Part shown: positions 17,611-26,350 of the stretch, in pieces
Position numbering within the stretch: position 1 is the first letter of the stretch
Layout: each line of letters starts with the position of its first letter
Source: Phycisphaerae bacterium
GTDB taxonomy: Bacteria > Planctomycetota > Phycisphaerae > UBA1845
NCBI GenBank assembly: GCA_029260015.1
Contig: JAJDEB010000036.1
Coordinates: 1,030,554-1,094,553 of the forward strand
DNA length: 64,000 bases
Direction: 5' to 3'
Made by a program: the position numbers and the translations under genes
Notes under the pieces: generated by a model
What the model was told of the DNA's origin: nothing
Database searches by the model: none
What the model saw: only the letters and a program-made list of their open reading frames with translations

Positions 17611-19310
17611 TTCGCAAGTTAGTAGGCACAATCGTGGGGATGGCCGTTTTGGTGAGCGTCGGCATCATCGCCCTGTTTTGGTTCTCGTTTCGGATTTATG
17701 TGGCACCTGACGAGTGCGCGGTCTTGATTCGCAAGACCGGAGCGGCGATGCCAACGAATCAAAAAGTGGCGACGGAGCCGGGACAAAAAGGCATCCAGCG
17801 CGAAGTTCTCGGACCGGGTCGCTACTTCAGAAACCCGTACACATGGAGCATCGAACGGCAACCGCTGATTGAGATTTCGTCGGGCAACCCCAAGACCTGG
17901 GAATGGGTACATTCCCTCGATGCGAGGCAGCGCGAAGAGGTTCGAAGTGGCACGTTTAAGTTCAAGGGGAAATTCCCCGAAGTGGGCGTCTTGGTGCGCC
18001 GCACCGGCGATCCTTCACCCGATGGCAGCCCCATTGTTTCGCGCGACAGCAACTACAGCGGCATCATCAAGGAAGTGTTGACACCCGGGACGTACAAGCT
18101 CAATCCTTACGTCTACGATGTTCAACGTTATCCAGCCGCGGTCATCCCGGCTGGATTTGTCGGCGTGGTCACGAACATGTTTGCCAACACGGCGGAGATG
18201 GACGTAGGCAGTGAAAACGTAGCGTTTGATGTCACAAGCGACGGTTTACGTTCTAATTTGCGTCAGCTTTCCAAGCGCGGGCAGCGCGGTACGGTTGAAG
18301 AAGTTTTGCAGCCGGGTGTCTACCTCATCAATCCCAAGATGAAAAAAGTCACCCTCATCGAGATCGGTTTCAACGAGTATTCGCAGGTCCGCGTCAGCGA
18401 CATGGAAAACAACCGGATATCGTTTCCGTCGGACACGGGTTATGACATTCGCGTTGGCGTGACCATCATCTGGGGCATCGATCCCAAAAACGCCGCGACG
18501 ATCATCAACGAATTCGGTAACGTCGATCGCGTGCTGGAGACGGTCATCGGATCGCAGCTTCCATCGATCTGCCGCAACATCGGTTCCACCTACGACGCCC
18601 GCGACTTCATCCACGGTGAAAAGCGGGAGATGTTTCAAAAAGACCTTACTGACAAGCTCCAAGAGGTTTGTCGTGCGAAGAATGTAGAAGTGCTTTTGGC
18701 ATTGGTTCGAGAGATCGAAGTCCACGCCCCCAATGTCGGCATCGAAGCCGAGCAAGTCACCGAAGACTTGAAACGAACCATTCAGCAAAGCTACATCGCC
18801 ATTGAAAAGCGCCTGACCAAAGAGAAGCAGCGCGACGCGGCGGTCGTACGGGCTGAGTTGGAAGAGGCACAGAAGAAAGTCGAAATCGCCAAAGAAACCA
18901 TTCAAGCCGACTCCCGAGTGATGGTCGCGAATATTTTGGCTGATGCGGAAAAGGAAGCGGCGCAGATCGACGCCCAAGCCGAACTGGAAATCGCCACCAT
19001 CCATCAGGAGATCGCAACGCTCGATGCCCAACGAACGGAGATTCTCGGACAGGCCCGTGCCGATGTTGAGAAGTTCAAGAACCAAGCTGAAGCCGACGGG
19101 TACCGCATGCTCGTCGATGCGTTCGGCGGTGGACGCGCTTTTAACTTGTACACGTTTGCCAACGACTTCCAGCCGCAATCGATCCGCTTGTTCTTCGCGG
19201 GCGAGGGAACGTTCTGGACGGATTTGAAAGGCTTTGAAGAAGTGGGAGCCGCGCGATTACTCGGCAACCAAGTTGGCCCCGTCGGTAGCGGCGGGTCATC
19301 ACAACAATAG
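17607..19310 (+). CDS. SPFH/Band 7 domain membrane protein, second of a pair
   Basis: A 567-residue paralogue of the preceding gene, starting in an ATGA overlap. It has an N-terminal transmembrane helix (7-28), then C-A-V-L-I-R-K-T-G, V-G-V-L-V-R-R-T-G, V-G-V-V-T-N-M-F-A and the SPFH core with F-P-S-D-T-G-Y-D-I-R-V-G-V-T-I-I-W-G. A long coiled coil follows (about 385-500, rich in A/E/Q) and the A-F-G-G-G-R-A-F-N end motif matches the A-F-G-G-G-M-V-Y-A of its partner. Such proteins assemble ring- or cage-like membrane microdomain complexes. No NfeD, FtsH or HflKC protease neighbours are present, unlike typical prohibitin loci. Its specific role is unknown. Confidence 0.9.
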   Translation: MIRKLVGTIVGMAVLVSVGIIALFWFSFRIYVAPDECAVLIRKTGAAMPTNQKVATEPGQKGIQREVLGPGRYFRNPYTWSIERQPLIEISSGNPKTWEWVHSLDARQREEVRSGTFKFKGKFPEVGVLVRRTGDPSPDGSPIVSRDSNYSGIIKEVLTPGTYKLNPYVYDVQRYPAAVIPAGFVGVVTNMFANTAEMDVGSENVAFDVTSDGLRSNLRQLSKRGQRGTVEEVLQPGVYLINPKMKKVTLIEIGFNEYSQVRVSDMENNRISFPSDTGYDIRVGVTIIWGIDPKNAATIINEFGNVDRVLETVIGSQLPSICRNIGSTYDARDFIHGEKREMFQKDLTDKLQEVCRAKNVEVLLALVREIEVHAPNVGIEAEQVTEDLKRTIQQSYIAIEKRLTKEKQRDAAVVRAELEEAQKKVEIAKETIQADSRVMVANILADAEKEAAQIDAQAELEIATIHQEIATLDAQRTEILGQARADVEKFKNQAEADGYRMLVDAFGGGRAFNLYTFANDFQPQSIRLFFAGEGTFWTDLKGFEEVGAARLLGNQVGPVGSGGSSQQ

Positions 19311-19317
19311 TGAACTC

Positions 19318-19378
19318 GTAGGGTGGGCCGTGCCCACCGCTGTTCGCTTTACGATTTGGTGGGCACGGCCCACCCTAC
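19318..19378. repeat. REP-like inverted pair, family A, copy 3
   Basis: GTAG-headed arms at 19318-19338 and 19358-19378 with a 19-base spacer. The element fills most of the gap between the converging second SPFH gene and nadD, where it could act as a bidirectional transcription stop or mRNA 3' stabiliser. Confidence 0.9.
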
Positions 19379-19384
19379 CCATAA

Positions 19385-20026
19385 CTACGACGTGCCGGTT
19401 GGCTGGTCTGCGTATCCGTATAACCCGTGCTGCTGAATGTACTCCTCCACATTCTGCGGCACGAGATAACGGATCGAGCGGTTTTCTTTGACGCGATTTC
19501 TGATCTGCGTGGAAGAAATATCGATGTGCGGTGTATCAATAACATCGTCCAGCAACCGGCGCGTTTTTTCTTCACCGATCATGCCTTTAAGCGGATCGAG
19601 CGACCCCAGCGGCGAACCAGGTCGGTGGGCAGTGACGATGCGACAACTCGTCACCAACTTCGCAACTTCATACCAAGTGTGCAATTCCAACAGAGAATCT
19701 GCACCGATGATCCAGACGATCTCCGTTTCATCGGGAAGTTGGCTGCGAAAATGCTCGATCGTTCTGACGGTGTAGCTCGGCCCGACGCAGGTGGCGTCAT
19801 GATCGCTGACCGAAAACAACGAATCGCCCGCAACAGCCAACCGCACCATTTCTGTCCGATGCTCGGTCTTTGCGAGCCCTTGTGCCAGCTTGTGCGGTGG
19901 AGCGTGACTCGGCAGCAATATCACTTCATCAATATCCAACGCTTCGGCGATGCTCCGCGCAATGATCAAATGCCCGTGATGAACCGGGTTGAAACTTCCG
20001 CCATAAAGTGCAACGCGCGACGCCAA
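19385..20026 (-). CDS. nadD: Nicotinate-nucleotide adenylyltransferase
   Basis: NAD synthesis enzyme that joins nicotinate mononucleotide to AMP. Visible motifs are the nucleotidyltransferase signature G-G-S-F-N-P-V-H-H-G-H, L-L-P-S-H-A-P-P-H-K and W-I-I-G-A-D-S-L, plus I-S-S-T-Q-I-R at the C terminus. The frame is open to a TTG at 20146, but a typical NadD has under ten residues before G-G-S-F. A TTG at 20026 (A-S-R-V-A-L-Y-G-G) is therefore the preferred start; no ATG or GTG lies closer. The 213-residue product is normal size. It is divergent from the GT2 gene. Confidence 0.9.
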   Translation of the reverse strand: MASRVALYGGSFNPVHHGHLIIARSIAEALDIDEVILLPSHAPPHKLAQGLAKTEHRTEMVRLAVAGDSLFSVSDHDATCVGPSYTVRTIEHFRSQLPDETEIVWIIGADSLLELHTWYEVAKLVTSCRIVTAHRPGSPLGSLDPLKGMIGEEKTRRLLDDVIDTPHIDISSTQIRNRVKENRSIRYLVPQNVEEYIQQHGLYGYADQPTGTS

Positions 20027-20167
20027 ATCAACCGTATCCCAATGTTCTGACCCGTTAGAATTGCGGCACAACGTCCGCAAGTTCAAGTCATTCAACGCGG
20101 CAACCGCACCAACGTCAAGCCATCGCCCGCTTCGTGCCGATACCAATGGCGGTTCGGGAGGACGCCA

Positions 20168-21385
20168 ATGCCAAAGTCATCTGCAATTTCAATCGTACTC
20201 GCCACCCACAATCGCTGCGATGTCGTCCTTGCGACGCTGCACCGGTTGGCGGCACTTCACACCGATCATCAAATCGAAATCATCGTCGTCGACAACGCTT
20301 CCACCGACGGGTCAGCCGACGCCATCGAATCTTCCCTCCCCGGAATTAAACTGCTTCGATTGGACGAAAACCACGGGAGTTGCGCGAAGGCATTTGGGGC
20401 GGATCACTCGACGGGGGAATTCCTCCTCTTTCTTGATGACGATTCGCACGCGCGAAAAGGTTGCATTGAACGGATGGTGGAACACTTCAAAGCGAGCCCG
20501 AAGCTTGGGGTGGCTGGGTTTACTGTGCATCTTCCGGATGGCCGCCGTGAAAGCGGTGCACTGCCGCATGTATTTGTCGGCTGCGGTGTGGGCATTCGGC
20601 GAAACGCCTACGAAAGTGTCGGCGGACTCGATCGTAAGTTGTTCATGCAAGCCGAGGAATACGACCTGTGCTTTCGGTTGATGGGTGGCGGCTGGGATGT
20701 GGAACGGTTTGATGATTTGCGCGTTGAGCATTTGAAGACGCCACGATCGCGATTGTCGGAACGAACGTGTTTCTACGATACGCGCAACAACCTGCTGGTG
20801 ACTGCGCGTTACATTCCGGATGACTACGAATCGATTTATCGCGACGATGTCCTGCAACGGTATCGCTGGATTGCCGAATCGCAGTGCCACATCGCGGCCA
20901 ACCAACATGCAGAAGCCGAAGCGATGCGGCGATACAAGTCCGAGCGCATCGAATTTGCAAAGTATCGACTGACCCACGAATTGTTTGAGCGGCTATTTCG
21001 CATCGAAGAGGTGGCCAAGCGGTTGAACGATTTGCACGCCAACGGCGTGCGGCGAATTCTATTAGCCGATCTGGGCAAGAACATCTATCCATTCGTACGC
21101 GGTGCAAAAGCATGCGGAATCGAGGTCGTCGCCATTACCGACGATCAATTCGCACAAGGCGGCAGGCAATATCGCGACATTCCCATAGTGCAGACCGACG
21201 CGGCTAATCTGGACGACATCGATGCAATCGTTGTGTCGAATATGTCACCCGCCCATGCGACACGCACGCAAGCGCGATGGTCGAAGCGCACCTGCCTTCC
21301 CGTCGCCGCCTGGTACGCAGAAGCGGCTGCGGCAACCTCGACGTCAGTCGTTATCCCCGTCGAGCAAGCCGCCAATTCCGCCTAG
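20168..21385 (+). CDS. Glycosyltransferase family 2 with C-terminal Rossmann-like domain
   Basis: A 405-residue protein. GT2 domain at about 5-230: I-S-I-V-L-A-T-H-N-R, V-V-D-N-A-S-T-D-G-S, and the DXD-type F-L-D-D-D-S, then G-G-L-D-R-K-L-F and A-E-E-Y-D-L-C-F-R. From about 285 there is a second domain beginning R-R-I-L-L-A-D-L-G-K-N-I with I-E-V-V-A-I-T-D-D and a V-V-S-N-M-S-P strand order, like the small nucleotide-binding domains attached to some GT2 proteins. The final 14 codons overlap the 3' end of the converging AIM24-like gene (42 bases). Acceptor unknown; likely surface polysaccharide. Confidence 0.88.
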   Translation: MPKSSAISIVLATHNRCDVVLATLHRLAALHTDHQIEIIVVDNASTDGSADAIESSLPGIKLLRLDENHGSCAKAFGADHSTGEFLLFLDDDSHARKGCIERMVEHFKASPKLGVAGFTVHLPDGRRESGALPHVFVGCGVGIRRNAYESVGGLDRKLFMQAEEYDLCFRLMGGGWDVERFDDLRVEHLKTPRSRLSERTCFYDTRNNLLVTARYIPDDYESIYRDDVLQRYRWIAESQCHIAANQHAEAEAMRRYKSERIEFAKYRLTHELFERLFRIEEVAKRLNDLHANGVRRILLADLGKNIYPFVRGAKACGIEVVAITDDQFAQGGRQYRDIPIVQTDAANLDDIDAIVVSNMSPAHATRTQARWSKRTCLPVAAWYAEAAAATSTSVVIPVEQAANSA

Positions 21386-22135
21386 GATGCTTCCTTCGCC
21401 CTTGCGCTTGCCACCCATTTTCGGGGCGTGGGCGATGACGCGGTCGGCCAACCGGCTAAACGGTAGCGACTGTAACCATACGCGCCCCGATCCGGTCATG
21501 TTTGCAAAGAACATTCCCTCGCCACCAAAGACCGCCGTCTTGATTCCACCGACGTACTTGATGTCGTAATCGACGCCCGATGTAAACGCGACAAGGCAAC
21601 CAGTATCGACTTGTATCGTTTGCCCGGCTTGCAGGTCGATGGGAACGATGGTTCCGCCCGCATGGATAAACGCCAACCCATCGCCCGAAAGTTTTTGAAG
21701 GATGAAGCCTTCACCTCCAAAAAAACCGGTTCCAAGTTTCTTCGTAAACGTAATGTCAACGTCGATTCCCTTGGCGCTGCACAGATACGAATCCTTCTGA
21801 CAGGTAATCTGCCCGCCGAATTCTTTCAGATCGAATGGAATGATTTTTCCAGGATAGGGCGCGGCAAATGCCACCTCTTCACGATTTTTTGACGTGCAGG
21901 AGAACACCGTGATGAAGAAACTCTCCCCCGTCAGTACTCGCTTGCCCGCGCGGAATAGCGAATTAAAAAAACCGCCCTGCCCATGCGGGTCCATACGGGT
22001 GTCGATGTCGATGCCCGAAGTCTTGTAACACATCGCCCCTGCTTCGGCTAGAACGGATTCGCCCGGGTCGAGGGTAATGACCACCATCTGCAAGTCGTCG
22101 CCAATCAATTCATAATCGATCACGTCAGCCGGCAT
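21344..22135 (-). CDS. AIM24/TIGR00266 family protein
   Basis: A 263-residue beta-rich protein of the AIM24 (TIGR00266) family. It has I-T-L-D-P-G-E-S-V-L-A-E-A-G-A-M, G-K-R-V-L-T-G-E-S-F-F-I-T-V-F, Y-P-G-K-I-I-P-F-D-L and F-G-G-E-G-F-I-L-Q-K-L-S-G-D-G. Members are Trp/Gly-rich double-psi-like barrels; their molecular role in bacteria is not established. The ATG at 22135 sits inside the last codons of the upstream MFS gene (11-base overlap), so the two are probably coupled. A Gly/Lys-rich tail ends G-G-I-G-G-L-L-D-G-D. Confidence 0.9.
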   Translation of the reverse strand: MPADVIDYELIGDDLQMVVITLDPGESVLAEAGAMCYKTSGIDIDTRMDPHGQGGFFNSLFRAGKRVLTGESFFITVFSCTSKNREEVAFAAPYPGKIIPFDLKEFGGQITCQKDSYLCSAKGIDVDITFTKKLGTGFFGGEGFILQKLSGDGLAFIHAGGTIVPIDLQAGQTIQVDTGCLVAFTSGVDYDIKYVGGIKTAVFGGEGMFFANMTGSGRVWLQSLPFSRLADRVIAHAPKMGGKRKGEGSILGGIGGLLDGDND

Positions 22136-23429
22136 GTTGCACTTCCTCTCTTGCTATTTCGATTTCTGCATCAGCAGTTGGCTCATCGCTCTTTGGAGTC
22201 GAGATGAATCGACCAATGATTGAAAAAAGCAGCGCCGACATGATGCCCAACACAAAGCAGGTGTACCACAATACACTACCACCATAGTGAACTAGAATCA
22301 TCCCGCCGATCGGAGCGGCGATCATGTTTGCGCCGGAGTAACTTATCGTATAAACGCCCATGTACCGCGCCCGCATATTCAGTGGAGCAAGGTCGGCGAC
22401 AATCGCTGCAACCAGCGGCATGGCCATCATTTCACCCATCGTCCACACCATCACTGTCAACCGAAAACCCCATGCGGAATACGCGAAATCGGTCAGCATG
22501 AATCCAAGACCCGACATCAACGACGCCAGCGCGACTACCGTCGCCCGGTTGTACTTGACGACGATACTCGTGATCGGAATTTGCAAGAACACGATCATGA
22601 TGCCATTGACCATGATGATTCGCCCGTAATCGTCGGCTCCGAATCCAAGCCGGCGCACATACAAGGGAAGTGTGGACAACCCCTGCAAGAAAACGAGCGC
22701 CACGAAGAGCGTGGCCAGGCAAAACAAGACGAAAACGTAATCATGAAGAATGTGCCAGATTGCGGCGAACCAAGAAATATTCTCGGATTGATCACCAGCA
22801 CCCGCTTCATTCTTGTTCGATTCATCTCTTGAATCGTCAACTGAACGAACGGACTTTCGCTCTGGCAACGTCTCCTTGACAAAGACCACTATGATCACTC
22901 CGAAAATCAGCGAAGTCGCCGCGTCAAACCAAAACACTGCCATAAATGAAAACCAGGAAATCAGCAGTGCGCCGATCGGAGGGGCTACGGCGAAACCCAG
23001 ATTGATCGCCAGATACATCAGCGTGAATGCGTGGGGTCGCTGCTCTGGACTGACGCAATCTGCAATCATGGCCTGCGATGCGGGACGGTACATTTCCGAG
23101 ATGAACGCAAACGCTGCAATCGTCGCTAAAATTGAGAGTGGATCAGTCAAGAACGAAAACGCAACCAACACCACACCACCACCAACGAGTGCCGCAAGCA
23201 TGACAACTTTACGGCCAATGGCGTCGGCGAAATGACCCCCTACTAATGCTGCGAAGATCGACCCGAACCCGAACGCCCCGAAGCAGTAACTCGCAAACGT
23301 CTCAGTAAAACCGAGGGTATCGGTCAGATAAATCGTCAAGAAAACGACAAGCATTTGGCCAGCACGGTTGATCAGTGAGCCGAAGCATAGCAGTTGCACC
23401 GTTTTGGGTAGCGTCAAGAACTTATTCAT
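22125..23429 (-). CDS. Major facilitator superfamily transporter
   Basis: A 434-residue, 12-helix MFS carrier. The motif-A-like loop G-G-H-F-A-D-A-I-G-R-K lies between helices 2 and 3. A long cytoplasmic loop rich in Ser, Asp, Glu and Asn (about 200-235) lies in the centre between the two six-helix halves. The sequence resembles the drug-efflux (DHA1) type but the substrate is not readable. The frame extends to 23477, but Met at 23429 (M-N-K-F-L-T-L-P-K) lies directly before the first helix and is used. It overlaps the AIM24 gene by 11 bases at its 3' end. Confidence 0.9.
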   Translation of the reverse strand: MNKFLTLPKTVQLLCFGSLINRAGQMLVVFLTIYLTDTLGFTETFASYCFGAFGFGSIFAALVGGHFADAIGRKVVMLAALVGGGVVLVAFSFLTDPLSILATIAAFAFISEMYRPASQAMIADCVSPEQRPHAFTLMYLAINLGFAVAPPIGALLISWFSFMAVFWFDAATSLIFGVIIVVFVKETLPERKSVRSVDDSRDESNKNEAGAGDQSENISWFAAIWHILHDYVFVLFCLATLFVALVFLQGLSTLPLYVRRLGFGADDYGRIIMVNGIMIVFLQIPITSIVVKYNRATVVALASLMSGLGFMLTDFAYSAWGFRLTVMVWTMGEMMAMPLVAAIVADLAPLNMRARYMGVYTISYSGANMIAAPIGGMILVHYGGSVLWYTCFVLGIMSALLFSIIGRFISTPKSDEPTADAEIEIAREEVQHAG

Positions 23430-23688
23430 ATCCAACCCAGCCTGGCTCCGCGGACAGCGATCGATTCGGTGTGGCAACTGACGAACTTGCTCGGCCCAAG
23501 ATCGTAATAATATTGCGATTCGACATGTTCAGGGGATTGGAACTGTCTGAACTTGCACGCCCAATCCTGCGCCATTCGACATCGGTATTGGACTGGGGTA
23601 TTGGACTGGCCGTATCATCAGGCGACTCAAGTCGCAACGAAAACCCTGTCGCCCGAAATCGATCAATCAAGGAAAACTCACCCAGCCG

Positions 23689-24516
23689 ATGCCCCATGAT
23701 CCTCCAATCATTCAAGAATCGCAATCACCCCGAGACGAGGGACTCCGCTGTCCGACATGCGAGTACAACCTGACGGGATTGGAAGTTGACATTTGCCCCG
23801 AATGTGGCGACGCGTTTGATCGCGAGCAACTGCTTGCCGAGTTGGCAGGCGAGCCTTCACCCATTCCGATTTGGAGCCAGCGGCTTACCGTCCCCGCGTA
23901 TCGGGCGTTTATCATGACCGTTATCGAAATATGGGTTCACCCGATTCGCTTTGCTGAGCGATTCCCTGCCAATCCTGATCGCAGTGAAACGATCACATTT
24001 TCCAGATGGTGCTTGGGCATCTCGGTGGGAATACTTTTTCTCCAGATGGCCGTCTTGAGCGGCGGCAGTCCGCGAGACCTGATCCAAGCAGCACTGACGC
24101 TAACCGGATTGGTTTTAGGCGTGCTTGCAACCGAATGGACAATCGCGATGCTGGTCTTTGCACCGCCACTCAAAATCACCAAAGTCGGAACGCCTGCCCC
24201 TTGGAGTCAGCAAAGTCTTTCGTTGGCCCGAATGACGCGAGTCTATCTGCTAATGAGCACAATGGGGGTTTCGTTTTGTCTCGCGGGCTTGTTGATTCTT
24301 CCCGCCCCCAATGATGTGGCTGCGATCAGTGCCTATGTATTAGCGGCCATCGCGGTAACGTGGTGGATATGCCTATCGCTAATTGCGCGTACCTATCGCA
24401 AGAACTCAATCAATTTTTTCCTTGGCATTTTCTTGATTCCAATCTGTGTGATTGTTTGTGGCGGCTTGGCGGCAGTTCTTGTTGGTTTGAGTGGGTTGTT
24501 GTTCTTTAGACTATAA
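23689..24516 (+). CDS. Zinc-ribbon multi-pass membrane protein, tandem paralogue 1
   Basis: A 275-residue protein. Residues 15-45 form a zinc ribbon: L-R-C-P-T-C-E-Y-N-L-T-G-L, then I-C-P-E-C-G-D-A-F-D. A conserved linker I-P-I-W-S and W-x-H-P-I-R-F-A-E-R-F-P follows. After it are about five hydrophobic segments ending in a Gly-rich helix pair. This C-x2-C-E-Y-N-L-T-G-L / C-P-E-C-G ribbon is very common in Planctomycetota membrane proteins; the function is unknown. It is the first of three tandem same-strand paralogues with 27- and 42-base gaps, clearly produced by duplication. Confidence 0.82.
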   Translation: MPHDPPIIQESQSPRDEGLRCPTCEYNLTGLEVDICPECGDAFDREQLLAELAGEPSPIPIWSQRLTVPAYRAFIMTVIEIWVHPIRFAERFPANPDRSETITFSRWCLGISVGILFLQMAVLSGGSPRDLIQAALTLTGLVLGVLATEWTIAMLVFAPPLKITKVGTPAPWSQQSLSLARMTRVYLLMSTMGVSFCLAGLLILPAPNDVAAISAYVLAAIAVTWWICLSLIARTYRKNSINFFLGIFLIPICVIVCGGLAAVLVGLSGLLFFRL

Positions 24517-24543
24517 TGAGGTAGTTCATCGAGTGCGGCTCAC

Positions 24544-25368
24544 ATGACCAGTTCGCAAACCCAAACAATCACTACGGCCTCACCAAATGACGAGGGCATC
24601 CGCTGCCCGAATTGCGAGTACAACCTTACCGGCTTGGCTGGCGAGGTCTGTCCTGAGTGCGGACTTGGGTTTAATCGCAAGCAGTTGCTTCACGACTTGG
24701 CGAACCGGTATGCGCCGATTCCGATTTGGAGTCGGCGCAAGGAGATCGGTACGCTTTGGGCCCTGCTGAAGACGGCTATCGTGATCTGGGCGCGCCCGAT
24801 CACGTTTGCAAAACGCTTTCCAAATAATGCCGACCCGCGCGAAGCGCTCTTGTTTGCGCGTTGGTGCATGGGTGTATCCCTTGCGCTGGTGTCAGTTCCA
24901 TTCGCCTTCGCAGTCGCAAACGGGAGTGACATTCTCGGCTTTCTGTTGACTGTTTTTTGTACCGTGGTAGGCATAAATGTTTGCGAACTGACGATGGCGG
25001 CTTCCGTGTTTGCAATCGGACCAGCCGACGACAATTCGACCACCTTGGACGAGTTCTCTGATTCCCTCGCCATCGTCCGGATGACGCGGGCATACTTGAT
25101 CATCAGCTCTATTTTCCTCGGAATATTTTGGGTAAGACAAACCGGAACGGGCCCGACAAGCCAACTTGAGCGGTTCATTGAACAGGGTGTGTTTTTAATC
25201 CTAGGCTATTGGTGGGTGAGCATGACGTGTATCGCTGTCGCATATCGCAAGAGCGCTGTTAATCTGATCCTGTCGGTCATTATGATGCCAATCTGCGTGG
25301 CGATCGGTTTCGTAGCGGGCGGTGTCGCAGGTGCAATCATTGCGGCGATCGTTGCAGTGTTCAGATAA
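24544..25368 (+). CDS. Zinc-ribbon multi-pass membrane protein, tandem paralogue 2
   Basis: A 274-residue paralogue of its neighbours. It has the ribbon I-R-C-P-N-C-E-Y-N-L-T-G-L with V-C-P-E-C-G-L-G-F-N at 20-50, then Y-A-P-I-P-I-W-S-R-R and W-A-R-P-I-T-F-A-K-R-F-P. About five transmembrane segments follow, the last a Gly/Ala-rich helix pair (V-A-G-G-V-A-G-A-I-I-A-A). ATG 24544 follows a CGGCTCAC context without a strong ribosome site, which suggests coupling to the gene before. Function unknown. Confidence 0.82.
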   Translation: MTSSQTQTITTASPNDEGIRCPNCEYNLTGLAGEVCPECGLGFNRKQLLHDLANRYAPIPIWSRRKEIGTLWALLKTAIVIWARPITFAKRFPNNADPREALLFARWCMGVSLALVSVPFAFAVANGSDILGFLLTVFCTVVGINVCELTMAASVFAIGPADDNSTTLDEFSDSLAIVRMTRAYLIISSIFLGIFWVRQTGTGPTSQLERFIEQGVFLILGYWWVSMTCIAVAYRKSAVNLILSVIMMPICVAIGFVAGGVAGAIIAAIVAVFR

Positions 25369-25410
25369 CACCCAGTGATGGGCCGCGTTGGCCTTTGGCG
25401 AGAATTATTC

Positions 25411-26244
25411 GTGACCAAAACCTCAGATCAAAGTCACTCCGCACCACCAACCGGCGACGAAGGTCTGCGCTGTCCGAATTGCGAATACAACCTGACGGGG
25501 TTGGTCGAGGAAACCTGCCCCGAGTGCGGGACGCCCTTTGATCGAAGGCGACTCATCACTAAGATTCACGCGCGATTGCATTCAATTCCGATTTGGGGTG
25601 AAAGAAACTCGCGAGGCTGGATCCGATCATTCATTTGGACTCTCATTGAGATCTGGATCCACCCGGTTCGATTTTCGAGTCGATTCCCAACGAGCCCGAA
25701 CAAGTCGGACGCCCGCTTGTTTTCACGAGTGTGCTTATTCACTTCGTTCATCTTATGGATGATCGCCCTTCGGAATCCGTTTGGCCCCTATTGGAGCACA
25801 AACTTTTACATAGTCGGGGCCCTCATCGAATTGATTGGTCTTATGTATTTTTGTGAGTTGCTTGTTCGCAAGCTTATTTTCGCCCCTTGGAGAATGTTCA
25901 GTAACACCAGGGCAGATGACCAGCGCAACGACGCTTTCATCCGAATGACACGAGCCTTTCTCGTGCTGAGTTCGATGGCAACTCTATTGAGCAACTGGCC
26001 TAATTCCAGAATGAACAGATGGTATGGACTCACAATCCAAGACAAATCCGTTTGGCCGACCATCGCCGTATTCGTTTATTGGTGGATATGCGTTACCATT
26101 ATGGCATTTGTGATGACACGGAAGAAATCGACATTTGTTCGTGCCATGTTATTCGTTCCGGCAGTGTTCTTCCTAATTCTTGGAATCACTTTTTTTCTGG
26201 AACCGATAAGCACATTCCTGTATTCAAGGCTCGCGCGATCGTAA
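25411..26244 (+). CDS. Zinc-ribbon multi-pass membrane protein, tandem paralogue 3
   Basis: A 277-residue third paralogue: L-R-C-P-N-C-E-Y-N-L-T-G-L, T-C-P-E-C-G-T-P-F-D, then H-S-I-P-I-W-G-E-R and W-I-H-P-V-R-F-S-S-R-F-P, followed by about five membrane segments. The frame has an ATG at 25375, but comparison with the two paralogues (15-20 residues before the ribbon) favours GTG 25411, preceded by GGCGAGAA. The last segments have diverged most, with fewer glycines. It is followed by a family-C REP pair and the symporter gene. Confidence 0.8.
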   Translation: MTKTSDQSHSAPPTGDEGLRCPNCEYNLTGLVEETCPECGTPFDRRRLITKIHARLHSIPIWGERNSRGWIRSFIWTLIEIWIHPVRFSSRFPTSPNKSDARLFSRVCLFTSFILWMIALRNPFGPYWSTNFYIVGALIELIGLMYFCELLVRKLIFAPWRMFSNTRADDQRNDAFIRMTRAFLVLSSMATLLSNWPNSRMNRWYGLTIQDKSVWPTIAVFVYWWICVTIMAFVMTRKKSTFVRAMLFVPAVFFLILGITFFLEPISTFLYSRLARS

Positions 26245-26264
26245 CCACCTTGATTCCAAGAATC

Positions 26265-26333
26265 GCAGGGTGTGGCTTGCCGCACCTGCTGATGGTTTTG
26301 AACATATATTCGGTGCGGCGAGCCGCACCCTAT
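26265..26333. repeat. REP-like inverted pair, family C
   Basis: Arm 26265-26286 reads G-C-A-G then GGTGTGGCTTGCCGCACC. The opposing arm 26312-26333 is the reverse complement with small changes. The architecture matches families A and B but the stem is different, so it is a third REP family. It lies in the gap before the symporter and, translated, gives a false 27-residue extension of that gene. Confidence 0.8.
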
Positions 26334-26350
26334 CGCATCCGGAGACTGTT

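Noticed and set aside
18246..19178. Minus-strand open frame of 310 codons
   Set aside because: Antisense shadow of the second SPFH gene, explained by codon bias of its coiled coil.
26270..26350. 27-residue N-terminal extension of the symporter
   Set aside because: It translates the family-C REP pair; TTG 26351 has a GGAG site and gives the normal N terminus.
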